From NCBI RefSeq assembly GCF_024206495.1, contig NZ_JAMBPQ010000015.1, positions 1-64,000 of the forward strand: 64,000 nt of DNA. Direction: 5' to 3'. The notes below the pieces were generated by a model, which ran no database searches, was not told the DNA's origin, and worked only from the letters and a program-made list of their open reading frames with translations. Numbering within the stretch: the first letter of the stretch is position 1; each line of letters opens with the position of its first letter. Below are positions 34,988 through 43,569 of this stretch, one piece after another. This DNA is from Paraburkholderia sp. CNPSo 3272. GTDB lineage: Bacteria > Pseudomonadota > Gammaproteobacteria > Burkholderiales > Burkholderiaceae. The position numbers and the translations under genes were made by a program.

Positions 34988-36331
34988 TCAATGTGTAAAA
35001 GAGCGTTCCAGGGCCGTGTCTCTGGTTTCGCGGGATATTGCGACCATCACGAAGGAGATCAGGTTCAGCGAGCCGCAAACCGCTACGATGGCCCACGGGG
35101 AGCCGTGAAAGGCATTGAGCAGAGCCACGGCGACGATGGGCATCGGGCCGCCGGTGAGCAGGTTGGCTCCCGAATACGACAGCGCGGACCCCGTGTAGCG
35201 CGCCTCGGTCGGGAATGACTCGGCGAACCAGACCGGCTGGATGCCGCTCTGGAACTGTGTGAAGCCGAGGAAGGCGCCCATGACTGCCATCGTCATGGCG
35301 ATCGAGTTGTGGTTGAGGATCGGAAAATAAATCAGGCAGCAGATCAGCGTGCAGGCCGAACCGATCATCAGCGCACGTCTGCGTCCGATCCGATCGCTCA
35401 GATAGCCGCCCGCCAGCGCGCCGAAGATGGCGCACACATTCGCCACCATCAGCAGCATGAAACCGGTCTGCTTAGGTACGCCGAGGTGTTTCGTCAGGTA
35501 GCTGAGCGAAAAGACCACGATCAGATAAAACAGCGCGGCCGGGCCGCAGAAAAAGAGCGTCAGGCGCAGCGCGGTGCGCCAGTGATATTTGAAGACGGTG
35601 CTGAGCGGATTGGCGGCGCGTGTGGATGCGCCAGTCCTCTTGAGCGCCTCGAACGCCGGCGTCTCGTTCACCTTCCTGCGGATATAAATGCCCAGCAGCA
35701 CCAGAACAAAGCTCGCGAGAAACGGGATTCGCCAGCCCCAGCTATCGAAGTCGTCCGACGAAAGCAACGCGGCCAGCGTAAAGAGCGAAAAATTGGCGAG
35801 GATCTGGCTGAGCGGCGAACAAATGCCAAGCAGACCTGAATACCAGCCACGGCGGTTAGCCGATGCATGCTCCACCGCCATGAGTTGCGCGCCCGTCGAT
35901 TCGCCGCCAAGCGCGAAACCCTGAATGATGCGAAGCGACACCAGCAACGTCGGCGCCAGGATGCCGACCTGGTGGTAAGTTGGCAGCAAGCCCATCAGGA
36001 ACGACGACGCGCCCATCACCGACACGGTGACCAGCATCAGTTTGCGGCGTCCCCAACGGTCACCGAGCATTCCGCAGATCACCGCGCCGAGCGGGCGTGC
36101 GGCCAACCCTGCCCAGAAACTTGCCAGCGACGCGAGCAGCGAAGCGGTCGGGTCGAGCGACGGGAAAAACAGCTTGGGAAAGATCGTCGCCGCGACGACG
36201 CCATAGAGCGCGAAGTCAAACCACTCGAGCGCTGTGCCGACAGTTGCCCCTGCTACCGCCCGTCGCGCCATCAAGTGAGCCTGCGCAGACCGTCTGTCCG
36301 CGGCGAGGTCCGAATCAGCAAAAAATGACAT
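34988..36331 (-). CDS. MFS transporter, metabolite:H+ symporter (MHS) type
   Basis: A 447-residue inner-membrane protein with 12 predicted helices. MHS hallmarks are TVGTALEWFDFALYGVVAA at helix 1, RPLGAVICGMLGDRWGRRK in the first loop and RIIQGFALGGESTGAQLMAV. Relatives take up shikimate, alpha-ketoglutarate, dicarboxylates or aromatic acids. It is the first gene of a two-gene operon with the AroQ-like gene and is divergent from an IclR regulator, an arrangement typical of inducible uptake and catabolism. GGAG lies upstream of the ATG at 36331. Confidence 0.92.
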   Translation of the reverse strand: MSFFADSDLAADRRSAQAHLMARRAVAGATVGTALEWFDFALYGVVAATIFPKLFFPSLDPTASLLASLASFWAGLAARPLGAVICGMLGDRWGRRKLMLVTVSVMGASSFLMGLLPTYHQVGILAPTLLVSLRIIQGFALGGESTGAQLMAVEHASANRRGWYSGLLGICSPLSQILANFSLFTLAALLSSDDFDSWGWRIPFLASFVLVLLGIYIRRKVNETPAFEALKRTGASTRAANPLSTVFKYHWRTALRLTLFFCGPAALFYLIVVFSLSYLTKHLGVPKQTGFMLLMVANVCAIFGALAGGYLSDRIGRRRALMIGSACTLICCLIYFPILNHNSIAMTMAVMGAFLGFTQFQSGIQPVWFAESFPTEARYTGSALSYSGANLLTGGPMPIVAVALLNAFHGSPWAIVAVCGSLNLISFVMVAISRETRDTALERSFTH

Positions 36332-36362
36332 GTTGTCTCCTGGATTCTCGATATATCGAACC

Positions 36363-36382
36363 GTTCGTTTCTAGCGACGAAC
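36363..36382. promoter_or_regulatory. Candidate IclR operator (distal)
   Basis: GTTCGT (36363-36368) and ACGAAC (36377-36382) form an inverted repeat with an eight-base spacer in the divergent region between the MHS transporter and the IclR gene. Confidence 0.4.
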
Positions 36383-36413
36383 AGGTGCTATTGTTTGCGC
36401 TGTACAGGTGGTG

Positions 36414-36430
36414 AGTTCCGCACCGGAACT
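36414..36430. promoter_or_regulatory. Candidate IclR operator (proximal)
   Basis: A perfect inverted repeat AGTTCCG-CAC-CGGAACT lies 29 bp upstream of the IclR start and 83 bp from the transporter start. IclR-family proteins bind short palindromes in divergent promoters, so this is the better of two candidates. Confidence 0.6.
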
Positions 36431-36459
36431 GCATCTCATAATATGGAACCTGGTGCAAG

Positions 36460-37245
36460 ATGTCGCTTCGAAACGGCCTGAGAATTCTCGATCTGCTGGC
36501 GTCGCAAGGGGAAGGTGCAGGCCTCGTGGCCATTGCCGACGCCTTGTCGCTGCCGCGCAGCACGTGTCACCGCCTGCTCGCCGAACTCATTGAAAGCGGG
36601 TATGTCCGGCAACTGCTCGATCACAGCCGCTACATCCTGACGATGCGCATGACGTCGAACGGACTCGAATTCCTGAGCCTCACGGGCATTGCAGATATCG
36701 CCCAGCCGATCATCGAACGCGTCGCTGCCCAGACTGGCGAACTCGCGCGCCTTTCGCTGGTGGATGGCGAAGCGATCATCTGGGTCGGAAAGGCGGACGG
36801 ACAGCGCACCGGCTTCCGTTACGATCCCGATATGGGTCAAGCAGCACGACTTTCCTGCACGTCGACCGGACACGCATGGCTCATGACGATGTCCGATGAA
36901 CAGGCGGCCTCGCTAGTCTTGAAGCAAGGCTTCGGACAGCCGAATGAGTTCGGACCCAATGCGCCGACGACGCTAAAAGCGCTGCTGGGTTTCGTGCATG
37001 CGGCGCGCGTGCGGGGCTACGCGATGATCGACGAGGTGTTTGCCCCGCGCATGTCGGCAGTGGCGACGCCCGTGGTGAGCGGCTCACGCTGCGTCGGCGT
37101 CATCAGCCTGGCCGGTCCACGGGTACGGCTAACGACCGAGAAGATTCACGAGTACTCTGGACTGCTACGCGAGGCGGCCAACGAACTGGCCCAGTTGAGC
37201 AATATGGCGGGATTCTCACATCGGCCGCCGCTCGGAAAGGGATGA
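36460..37245 (+). CDS. IclR-family transcriptional regulator
   Basis: A 261-residue regulator. The N-terminal winged HTH (residues 1-65: GLRILDLLASQGEGAGL, then LSLPRSTCHRLLAELIESGY) is followed by an IclR effector domain (about 80-250) with LSLVDGEAIIWVGKADGQ and SCTSTGHAWL. It is divergent from the MHS transporter/AroQ-like operon and probably controls it in response to an aromatic or hydroaromatic acid. The C-terminal PRVRLTTEKIHEYSGLLREA segment is typical of the family. Confidence 0.92.
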   Translation: MSLRNGLRILDLLASQGEGAGLVAIADALSLPRSTCHRLLAELIESGYVRQLLDHSRYILTMRMTSNGLEFLSLTGIADIAQPIIERVAAQTGELARLSLVDGEAIIWVGKADGQRTGFRYDPDMGQAARLSCTSTGHAWLMTMSDEQAASLVLKQGFGQPNEFGPNAPTTLKALLGFVHAARVRGYAMIDEVFAPRMSAVATPVVSGSRCVGVISLAGPRVRLTTEKIHEYSGLLREAANELAQLSNMAGFSHRPPLGKG

Positions 37246-37883
37246 GGACGCAGAATTCAGTCGATATTTAAGAATATCTAAAGTCCCACTGAATGCAACC
37301 TTAATACAGCCGGCTACCAGTATCGGCGTGCAGTGGCCTGCCCGACCCAATATCAATTCACTGTCAAACGTCGTCGCAAGCAGTCAAGTCGACAAGTAAG
37401 CCCGAAGCTTCGTCTCGCTTCGGGCTGAATCAGGTCACGGCATGGGGAAACGTTTGAAGCAAATACGCTCACCCCTGAAACCGCGAGATGACAGCAGCGG
37501 ATAGCCGGAAGAAAAGACGTGGTAATGGCTTCAAAGCGACCCGGATTCGCATCGGTCCGCTTTCGGGTGGGTGTGGCGAAGGAAGAGATGCGTTGCCGAG
37601 CAAGCTCCCGTTGCGCACGCCGCCCTTCGCCTTCCACACCCCATTGCAAGGCGTCGATCCCAACGGCGCGGAAGCCGTACTCGAGGCACGCTTGCATCTC
37701 CTGCGGGGTTTTCGAACAGGCCGGAAAGCTCGACTGCCTTCCAGAATGACAAGATGGTAGCCCTCTTGTCACCGCCCACGTCGATGCCAGCAACCGTCCG
37801 TGAGTACAAGCAGCGGTCTGCGCCACGATTTTCAAGCGCTGAACCGGGCTCGAAGCAGGCTTCCGGAGCCCGGTGTGGGCCAC
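37246..37883. other. Region without an intact gene
   Basis: These 638 bp between the IclR gene and the H-NS-like gene contain only broken frames. The one recognisable piece is a possible aldolase remnant at 37628-37726. The rest shows nothing I can support. Confidence 0.55.
37628..37726 (-). pseudogene. Possible KDPG/KHG aldolase remnant
   Basis: The minus-strand frame reads PACSKTPQEMQACLEYGFRA, which resembles the PGVxTPxEM...A...G.R (phosphate-loop) segment of 2-keto-3-deoxy-6-phosphogluconate aldolase. Sequence before and after shows no further match and the catalytic Lys region is not recognisable. This is a weak, single-motif call. Confidence 0.35.
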
Positions 37884-38687
37884 TCAAGCCGCAGCGGCCG
37901 TGCTCACAGCTTCAGTGGCAGCCACAGGCGCGGCAACTTCGACGGGCGCCGGTGATTTCACCGCAAGCTTCGGCGCACGGGCTTTTCGGACAACAGGCGA
38001 GTTCGCCGCCGCGCCGTTCTTCGGTGCAGCTTTGCGCGCCGGCGATGCTACCGCCTTCACAGCTACCTTCTTGACAGCAGCCTTTTTCGTTGCAGCAGCC
38101 TTTTTCGTTGCAGCAGCCTTTTTCGTTGCAGCATTCTTCTTTCCAGCGGCCTTCTTCGCTGCGGGCGCCTTGGCCGTCTTCGCTGCCGGCTCAGCCTTTT
38201 CAATCAAAAACTTCGACCGGTCCCTCGCGCCGGCAAGCCATGCAGGTGCGATGCCACGACCAGACCACGTCGCGCCGGTTTTCGGGTCACGATATTTCGG
38301 CGGCTGCGGTCCGCGCACGTAGTTACCCACCTTAGGCGCTTTCACAGTAGCGGCCGACTTCGGCGCCGCGCCTGCACTCAGGAATTTGCTGCGGTCCTTT
38401 GCATCTGCAATCCACGCGGGAGCGCGACCATGGCCGGTCCAGGTCGCGCCGGTTTTGGGATCGCGATACTTTGCTGCCGACGAACCCTGCTTCGCTGCAA
38501 CGGTCTTTCCCGGCTTGCGGCCGCGGCGCTTCCCGACAAATGCCTCAATGTCAGCTACCGTCACGGCATGCTTGTCCATCAGACCGCGAATCTTCTCGAG
38601 TACCGCCGACGATTTCGTTGTCGCCAACGATTCTGCTTGAGCCTGCAGCTTTGCGATTCTGGCCTGAATCGATTGGAGCGTAGCCAT
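37884..38687 (-). CDS. H-NS-family protein with two DNA-binding domains and a histone-H1-like tail
   Basis: A 267-residue nucleoid protein. Residues 1-60 are an H-NS-type helical oligomerisation region (IQARIAKLQAQAESLATTKS). Two near-identical C-terminal H-NS domains follow at about 73-103 (TWTGHGRAPAW core) and 131-161 (TWSGRGIAPAW core). In the second copy the Arg of the minor-groove GR pair is Ile. Residues 162-267 are Lys/Ala/Pro-rich with three copies of a KKAAAT unit, like bacterial histone-H1-type tails. It would bridge and silence AT-rich DNA. The domain order is unusual compared with the one-domain H-NS/BpH3 proteins of Burkholderiales. Confidence 0.9.
   Translation of the reverse strand: MATLQSIQARIAKLQAQAESLATTKSSAVLEKIRGLMDKHAVTVADIEAFVGKRRGRKPGKTVAAKQGSSAAKYRDPKTGATWTGHGRAPAWIADAKDRSKFLSAGAAPKSAATVKAPKVGNYVRGPQPPKYRDPKTGATWSGRGIAPAWLAGARDRSKFLIEKAEPAAKTAKAPAAKKAAGKKNAATKKAAATKKAAATKKAAVKKVAVKAVASPARKAAPKNGAAANSPVVRKARAPKLAVKSPAPVEVAAPVAATEAVSTAAAA
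38078..38131. repeat. 18-bp tandem repeat, three copies
   Basis: The unit CAGCAGCCTTTTTCGTTG is repeated three times in tandem and encodes the KKAAAT repeats in the H1-like tail of the H-NS-family protein. Copy number could change by slippage without breaking the frame, because 18 is a multiple of three. Confidence 0.8.
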
Positions 38688-39261
38688 TCGTGGATTCCCT
38701 TTGATAAGTTAATTTTTTCCACTATGCCACATCGGACGACGAATACAACATTGGGTGTCGAATTAGTTTGCGCGAGGCAGTGAGAAACATTACTTTCCAT
38801 TTCAAGATCGATAGGTCGTCTGAATCCCAGTCCAGGTGTCGCGAGTAAAATCCACGTCAGCGGCTACGCCTGCCTGATTGCGCTGCCGCAAGACTCGCGC
38901 ACGATAAGTGGAACCGCCGGGTCGACTTGGAACGGTTGTGCCGTTGCGGTGCCGCGTTCGGTAGCGTGTGGTTCTCACATCGTCCCGGCACGTCTACTCT
39001 GAGTGCGTTGCTCGCGCTGTCGCTTGTGTCTACGCTGATTGGAGCGGTGGTACTTCGGCCCGCATTGATGCGGGCGGCCTCGCGCCCCACAGTTCAAAAC
39101 GATGGCGTCAGCGGACTGATATCGTGCTCATCCGGAACTTGAATCCTGGCATCGCTGTGCTCGCCAGGGAGCGGCGGCTTGCGAAAACTGCGCCGCATCA
39201 TGAGATGGGACACGGCAACCGAATTGCGCGGGCGTCCTCGATATGTGGCGAATCTCTGACC
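38688..39261. other. Region without an intact gene
   Basis: These 574 bp contain the promoter of the H-NS-family gene and a LacI-family remnant at 38864-38974. No intact gene is supported. Confidence 0.55.
38864..38974 (-). pseudogene. LacI-family regulator C-terminal remnant
   Basis: The minus-strand frame ending at a TAG (38866-38864) reads TERGTATAQPF, then VDPAVPLIVRESCGSAIRQA. The ERGT segment followed after about 20 residues by LIVRESC near the C-terminus is characteristic of LacI/GalR regulators. A TGA stop lies about 40 codons upstream in the same frame, and no LacI core or HTH is recognisable farther up. The gene is therefore broken. Confidence 0.6.
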
Positions 39262-39834
39262 TCACCCTTCGAAGCGCTCAGCCATGCGTAGCAACATAGC
39301 GACAACCATAATCATGCCGGGAACGAGATACCCGGCATGTTGATGGACGCGGGTGAGGAAGGAAGCCGCGAAAATGACGGCGAATATCCATACGCCTGCG
39401 AGGTGCAGCCTTCTCCAGTTAGCCGGACCGACCAGGCGCGCCGGCATTGCGAACGATGTGACCGTAAGCAACAGAATCATCAGATAGCCGATGGAGCCCG
39501 GTATGTTTGTCGCGGGCGTACGCCCCACCCAGAACGAGTCTGGCGCTGTCCTGATGTAAATGATGAGCGCTACCGCGTGCAGAAATTGCGAAGCGGCGAA
39601 CGACAATCCGATGTAGCGCCGCTCCCTGACCAGGGCGCGAGTTAGCGCCGACGGAACAAGTCTCGCAAAGGAAGTCGCAAGGAACACAGTCAGAAACAGG
39701 ATAAAAGACGTGCGAGCCGTTGCTCGAATCGCGTATTGCAGCGATTCCACCTCATTCGGGGCTATTGCAAAGGCCGTCAGAGCAAACAGCGTGACGATTA
39801 CGGTTAGCACACCAAAAAGATTCCAGCCTGTCAT
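39262..39834 (-). CDS. Integral membrane protein, ferric-reductase-like
   Basis: A 190-residue protein with about six hydrophobic helices. Histidines lie in membrane segments (RRYIGLSFAASQFLHAVALI and RRLHLAGVWIFAVIF), a pattern seen in ferric-reductase-like transmembrane haem-binding domains of the MsrQ/YedZ kind. The partner dehydrogenase or MsrP is not nearby, so its role is open. GGAAC precedes the ATG at a distance. It lies next to the HxlR-linked cluster, but no shared operator was found. Confidence 0.65.
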   Translation of the reverse strand: MTGWNLFGVLTVIVTLFALTAFAIAPNEVESLQYAIRATARTSFILFLTVFLATSFARLVPSALTRALVRERRYIGLSFAASQFLHAVALIIYIRTAPDSFWVGRTPATNIPGSIGYLMILLLTVTSFAMPARLVGPANWRRLHLAGVWIFAVIFAASFLTRVHQHAGYLVPGMIMVVAMLLRMAERFEG

Positions 39835-39933
39835 ATTGTTTGTTCCGGCATGGTTAGTCGACGTGACGAGATGAGGTGACAGTCGCCATCTCCCCGATTG
39901 GCCGGCCCGTACCGGCGTAAGGGTTCCAGTGGC

Positions 39934-40224
39934 TCAGAGACTACGCGGACCAAACCCCGGATACGAACGCAATTGACTGATCTGGGGTTGCGCAAGGTAG
40001 CCAGTCTTGACTAGCGGGAGTTCGTCCAGCAGTTGCCTCAGGTCGTCTTCGTCATCTGCTTCCGAAATCATGCAGGCGCCTCCCTCTGCCCTCAGCCAGA
40101 TCTGCCGCACTATGCCGGAGGCGTAGAGCCGGCGGACAAACTCAGCCTCCGCCTCGACTTCTTCCTTATGAAGCGACATTGAAGATGCGTTCCCGGAACG
40201 GGAAATCATAACGAGGTATTGCAT
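39934..40224 (-). CDS. Muconolactone delta-isomerase-like small protein
   Basis: A 96-residue protein that starts MQYLVMISRSGN and contains EAEFVRRLYASGIVRQIWLR, then a D/E-rich helix (DDEDDLRQLLDELPL). This matches the dimeric alpha-beta barrel of muconolactone isomerase and related small enzymes. AGGAG lies just upstream. Its promoter at 40308-40335 carries the same palindrome found before the two cysteine hydrolase genes, so it is likely part of the HxlR-controlled set. The real substrate is unknown. Confidence 0.75.
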   Translation of the reverse strand: MQYLVMISRSGNASSMSLHKEEVEAEAEFVRRLYASGIVRQIWLRAEGGACMISEADDEDDLRQLLDELPLVKTGYLAQPQISQLRSYPGFGPRSL

Positions 40225-40307
40225 GTTGCTCTCCTGGATATGGCACGCGATCAGATGGGTGGTTTCGTCCGAACAATACGAACAATACCGGGTTCATTGC
40301 CTAAGCT

Positions 40308-40335
40308 GTATTACCTATGTTTTTCATAGTAGCAA
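40308..40335 (-). promoter_or_regulatory. Promoter of the isomerase-like gene with HxlR-type operator in the spacer
   Basis: On the minus strand a -35 TTGCTA (40335-40330) and a -10 TAATAC (40313-40308) are separated by 16 bp. The spacer holds the perfect palindrome CTATG-TTTTT-CATAG (40315-40329). The same arrangement recurs at 40420-40447 and 44393-44420. Confidence 0.65.
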
Positions 40336-40419
40336 GATTTTGTGGTGGATGTAAACCGTCTTATTCCACAAAATCCAGTCGAACATTTCCACACTAGCTT
40401 TGTTGGATTCATTCCTAAC

Positions 40420-40447
40420 TTGACACTATGTTTTTCATATCTACAAT
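40420..40447 (+). promoter_or_regulatory. Promoter of cysteine hydrolase gene 1 with HxlR-type operator in the spacer
   Basis: A consensus -35 TTGACA (40420-40425), a 16-bp spacer and -10 TACAAT (40442-40447) are visible. The spacer contains TATG-TTTTT-CATA (40427-40439), beginning one base after the -35 box. A regulator bound here would block or reshape the promoter. Confidence 0.75.
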
Positions 40448-40562
40448 GCCGTACAGAGAGAACCTTAGCAGTACCGCCGTCGCGAGTCGCAAGCGTGGCC
40501 GGACAAGGGGCGAGCCGTGTCTAAGTCAGCGTTATGGTGTGAGCCACTTCCGGAGAAATGCA

Positions 40563-41207
40563 ATGAACCGCTTCGTCTACGAGATCAGATCAACCGCGCT
40601 GCTGTTTGTCGACCCCTATAACGACTTCCTTTCGGAAGGGGGGAAAGTCTGGCCCTTCGTCAAAGACGTCGCTGAGGAAGTCGGACTGCTCGACAATCTG
40701 CGACTCATCAACGGAGCCGTCCGCGATGCCGGTATCCAGGTCGTCTACGTGCCGCACCGCCGGTGGCAGCCGGGCGATTATCAGTGCTGGTGTCATCCGA
40801 GCCCGAGCCAGCGCAAGATCATGGACGGCCATCACTTCGCCAAAGGGGAGTGGGGCGGCGCGTGGCACCCCGATTTCACGCCGCAACGAGGTGACATTGT
40901 GGCGCTCGAACACTGGGGCTCCAGTGGATTTGCCAATACGGATCTCGACTTCCAGCTTAAGCAGCATCGCATCACGCACGTGGTGATCGTCGGCCTGCTG
41001 GCCAACACCTGCATAGAGGCTACGGCGCGATATGCAACGGAGCTTGGTTACCACGTGACGCTTGTGAAGGACGCAACGGCCGCTCTCAAGCGGGAATCGA
41101 TGCACGCAGCGCATGAGTTGAACGGGCCGACGTATGCGCACAGTATCGTGGGCACCCGCGAGTTCCTCGACGCATTGCCCAAAGCCCGGTCACGCCTTGC
41201 CCTGTAA
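40563..41207 (+). CDS. Isochorismatase-family cysteine hydrolase (paralogue 1)
   Basis: A 214-residue alpha/beta hydrolase of the isochorismatase-like superfamily. The catalytic Asp is D17 (LLFVDPYNDF) and the nucleophile is C150 (GLLANTCIEATAR). At the position of the usual catalytic Lys the protein has E116 (DIVALEHWG). It lines up without gaps with the protein at 44522-45145 over the first 150 residues, so the two are recent paralogues. The start at 40563 has CGGAG seven bases upstream. It heads a set with an MFS transporter and an AcuI-like oxidoreductase, all plausibly under HxlR control. Confidence 0.88.
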   Translation: MNRFVYEIRSTALLFVDPYNDFLSEGGKVWPFVKDVAEEVGLLDNLRLINGAVRDAGIQVVYVPHRRWQPGDYQCWCHPSPSQRKIMDGHHFAKGEWGGAWHPDFTPQRGDIVALEHWGSSGFANTDLDFQLKQHRITHVVIVGLLANTCIEATARYATELGYHVTLVKDATAALKRESMHAAHELNGPTYAHSIVGTREFLDALPKARSRLAL

Positions 41208-41319
41208 GGCGTCCGTCCGCGTGGTGGGTATCGCCCTCCTCCATGCCAGCTAGCCCGTCTGAACTCCGGCGGGACCGCGAATTCCGTGCAATTCTGCCCC
41301 TACCTTAGCGAAGGCACCC

Positions 41320-42498
41320 ATGATCTCCCCGCGCCAGGTCTTTCTGATGGCACTTTGCTGCGCACTAGCGGTCTCGCCCATCTACTACCACCAGCCGCTG
41401 TTGCCGCAAATCGCATCGACGTTTGTTGTGCCTTCGGCGCATGGGAGCCTGATCGCTACCCTCACGCAGCTTGGCTACGCGATGGGACTGCTGCTCTTTG
41501 TCCCGCTCGCCGACGGTGTCCAACCACGCAAACTGGCTTCGCGAGCGATCATCGCGAACGCGGTGGCGCTGCTGGCCTGCGCAGCGGCGCCCTCCTTCTT
41601 CGCGCTGGCGCTATGCAGCTTCCTCGTCGGGATGACATCGATCTCCGCGCAAATCATCATCCCGGCGATCTCGGGCATGGCTACGCCCGAGACGCGCGGA
41701 CGCGTAGTCGGTTCCCTGCTGGGTGGACTTTCCTCCGGCGTCCTGCTCGCACGCACGTTGAGTGGCATCGTCGGAGCGCTTTGGGGCTGGCGTTCGATAT
41801 TCGTGATCGCTTCCGCCATCGACATTGGCCTTCTGTTTGTCATCAGAGAACTGCCCGTGTCGAGTTCACTTACGGCGATCCGCTATCGCGAGTTGATGCA
41901 TTCGCTCGCTGGCCTCGTCCGCAGGGAACAGCTATTACGCCTCTCGGCAACGATGGGGTTTCTTGTGTTCGCCGCCTTCAGCGCACTCTGGGCAACACTC
42001 GCGGTACTACTCGCTCGATCGCCCTACCATTACGGCCCTGCCACTATCGGGGCATTTGGACTGATCGGCCTTGTGGGACTTTCGGTATCACCACAAGTTG
42101 GCGCGATCGTCGACCGCGTCGGCGCGCGCCATGTTGCGACCGCGGGCGCACTCACAGTCGCCGTCGCGTTCGCGTTTGTCGCAGCGGGCGGACGCAGCCT
42201 GGCGTGGTTGATCGTCGGGATGGTATTGCTGGATCTCGGCAATCGCGCCAGCTTCATTGCCAACCAGGCGCGGATCTATGCGTTGCGGCCCGAAGCCCGC
42301 AGCCGTCTGAATACGGTTTTCATGGTTTCGTACTTTCTTGGTGGCGCATTCGGTGCGGCACTCGGCGGTGCGGGGGCGCTGCACGCTGCCTGGCTCGGCC
42401 TCGCCGCGATCGGCGCCTTGCTCTCGCTCGCGGCCGTTGTCGTCAATACGCTCGCATACGGACGATCCCGTTCAGCCGTTGCTGACGGGCGTGCATGA
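41320..42498 (+). CDS. MFS transporter (drug:H+ antiporter-like)
   Basis: A 392-residue inner-membrane protein with about 12 helices. It starts MISPRQVFLMALCCALAVSP and contains YHQPLLPQIASTF and TQLGYAMGLLLFVPLADGVQ, followed by a conserved loop with RKLASRAI. It resembles YnfM/SotB-type efflux carriers. It lies 112 bp after the cysteine hydrolase gene and 84 bp before the AcuI-like gene, all on one strand, suggesting one transcript. It may export the compound or product handled by these enzymes. Confidence 0.9.
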   Translation: MISPRQVFLMALCCALAVSPIYYHQPLLPQIASTFVVPSAHGSLIATLTQLGYAMGLLLFVPLADGVQPRKLASRAIIANAVALLACAAAPSFFALALCSFLVGMTSISAQIIIPAISGMATPETRGRVVGSLLGGLSSGVLLARTLSGIVGALWGWRSIFVIASAIDIGLLFVIRELPVSSSLTAIRYRELMHSLAGLVRREQLLRLSATMGFLVFAAFSALWATLAVLLARSPYHYGPATIGAFGLIGLVGLSVSPQVGAIVDRVGARHVATAGALTVAVAFAFVAAGGRSLAWLIVGMVLLDLGNRASFIANQARIYALRPEARSRLNTVFMVSYFLGGAFGAALGGAGALHAAWLGLAAIGALLSLAAVVVNTLAYGRSRSAVADGRA

Positions 42499-42582
42499 CC
42501 CAAACACCCGAAAAACCACTCTCAGCTTGGCAACCGATCGATAGCGCGAGCCGTTGGGAGACCATTTGCTCAGGAGAATCGC

Positions 42583-43569
42583 ATGACCTTCAAAGCACTG
42601 CTCGCGACGAAACCGCGCGACGTGATCTCGACTCGCAACGTCAATATGCGCGAGCAAGACCTCATGCCCGGAGACGTGAACGTTGCGGTCGAATATTCGA
42701 CTGTGAACTTCAAGGACGCACTCGCCATCTCCGGACGCGCGGAGATCATCCGTGAATTTCCGTTGGTGGCGGGCATCGATCTGGCAGGGACCGTCGAGGC
42801 ATCCACGTATTCCGGCATCGCCGCCGGCGACCGTGTCGTCCTCAACGGTTGGGAGCTCAGTCAGAACCATCACGGCGGATTCGCGCAAAAGGCACGCGTG
42901 AGGGGCGAGTGGCTCGTCAAGCTTCCAGAGGTCTTTTCCACGCACGACGCGATGGCTATCGGCACAGCCGGATATACGGCCATGCTTGCCGTGTTGGCGC
43001 TCGAACATGGCGGCCTCTCGCCACAAAGCGGCGACGTCCTCGTCACAGGCGCCAATGGAGGCGTTGGCTCGATCGCCATTGCAATCCTGTCTGGCCTCGG
43101 GTATCGCGTCGTCGCATCAACCGGACGCCCCGCGCAAGCCGACTATCTGCACAGCCTCGGCGCCGCGGAAGTGATCGACCGGCGAACGCTCTCGGAACCA
43201 GGTCTGCCGCTCGCCCGCGAACGTTGGGCGGGCGCCGTGGATTGCGTCGGACATCACACGCTGGCTAACGTGTTGGCCCAGACGCAGTACCGGGGCGTGG
43301 TCGCCGCCTGCGGCCTCGCACAGGGATCGGATCTCCCCGGTTCGGTGATGCCTTTCATCCGGCGCAACGTGACTCTCGCGGGCATCGATTCTGTCAATGC
43401 TCCGCAGTCGGTGCGCATCGAAGCCTGGGCGCGGCTTGCGCGCGACCTCGATTTGAGCAAACTCGGCCGCGCGACGAAGGTCATCGGACTCGCCGACATT
43501 CCTGCTGTCGCCGGCCAGATTCTGGAAGGCAAGATTCAGGGTCGCACAGTCGTAGACGTCAACGCGTAG
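42583..43569 (+). CDS. AcuI/YhdH-family NADPH-dependent quinone oxidoreductase or acrylyl-CoA reductase
   Basis: A 328-residue zinc-free medium-chain reductase. Family features are YSTVNFKDALAISGRAEIIR, VAGIDLAGTVEAS, the cofactor-binding VTGANGGVGSIAIAIL, and FIRRNVTLAGIDSVNAPQ, which is specific for the AcuI/YhdH group. These enzymes reduce activated double bonds such as acrylyl-CoA or quinone-like electrophiles. AGGAG lies seven bases upstream of the start. The position after an MFS carrier and near glutathione transferases favours detoxification of reactive alkenes or quinones, which is an inference. Confidence 0.9.
   Translation: MTFKALLATKPRDVISTRNVNMREQDLMPGDVNVAVEYSTVNFKDALAISGRAEIIREFPLVAGIDLAGTVEASTYSGIAAGDRVVLNGWELSQNHHGGFAQKARVRGEWLVKLPEVFSTHDAMAIGTAGYTAMLAVLALEHGGLSPQSGDVLVTGANGGVGSIAIAILSGLGYRVVASTGRPAQADYLHSLGAAEVIDRRTLSEPGLPLARERWAGAVDCVGHHTLANVLAQTQYRGVVAACGLAQGSDLPGSVMPFIRRNVTLAGIDSVNAPQSVRIEAWARLARDLDLSKLGRATKVIGLADIPAVAGQILEGKIQGRTVVDVNA

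Noticed and set aside
41286..42485. A 399-codon plus-strand frame overlapping the MFS gene
   Set aside because: It is another frame of the same sequence, Arg/Cys/Gly-rich with no membrane helices; the MFS frame has the proper motifs.
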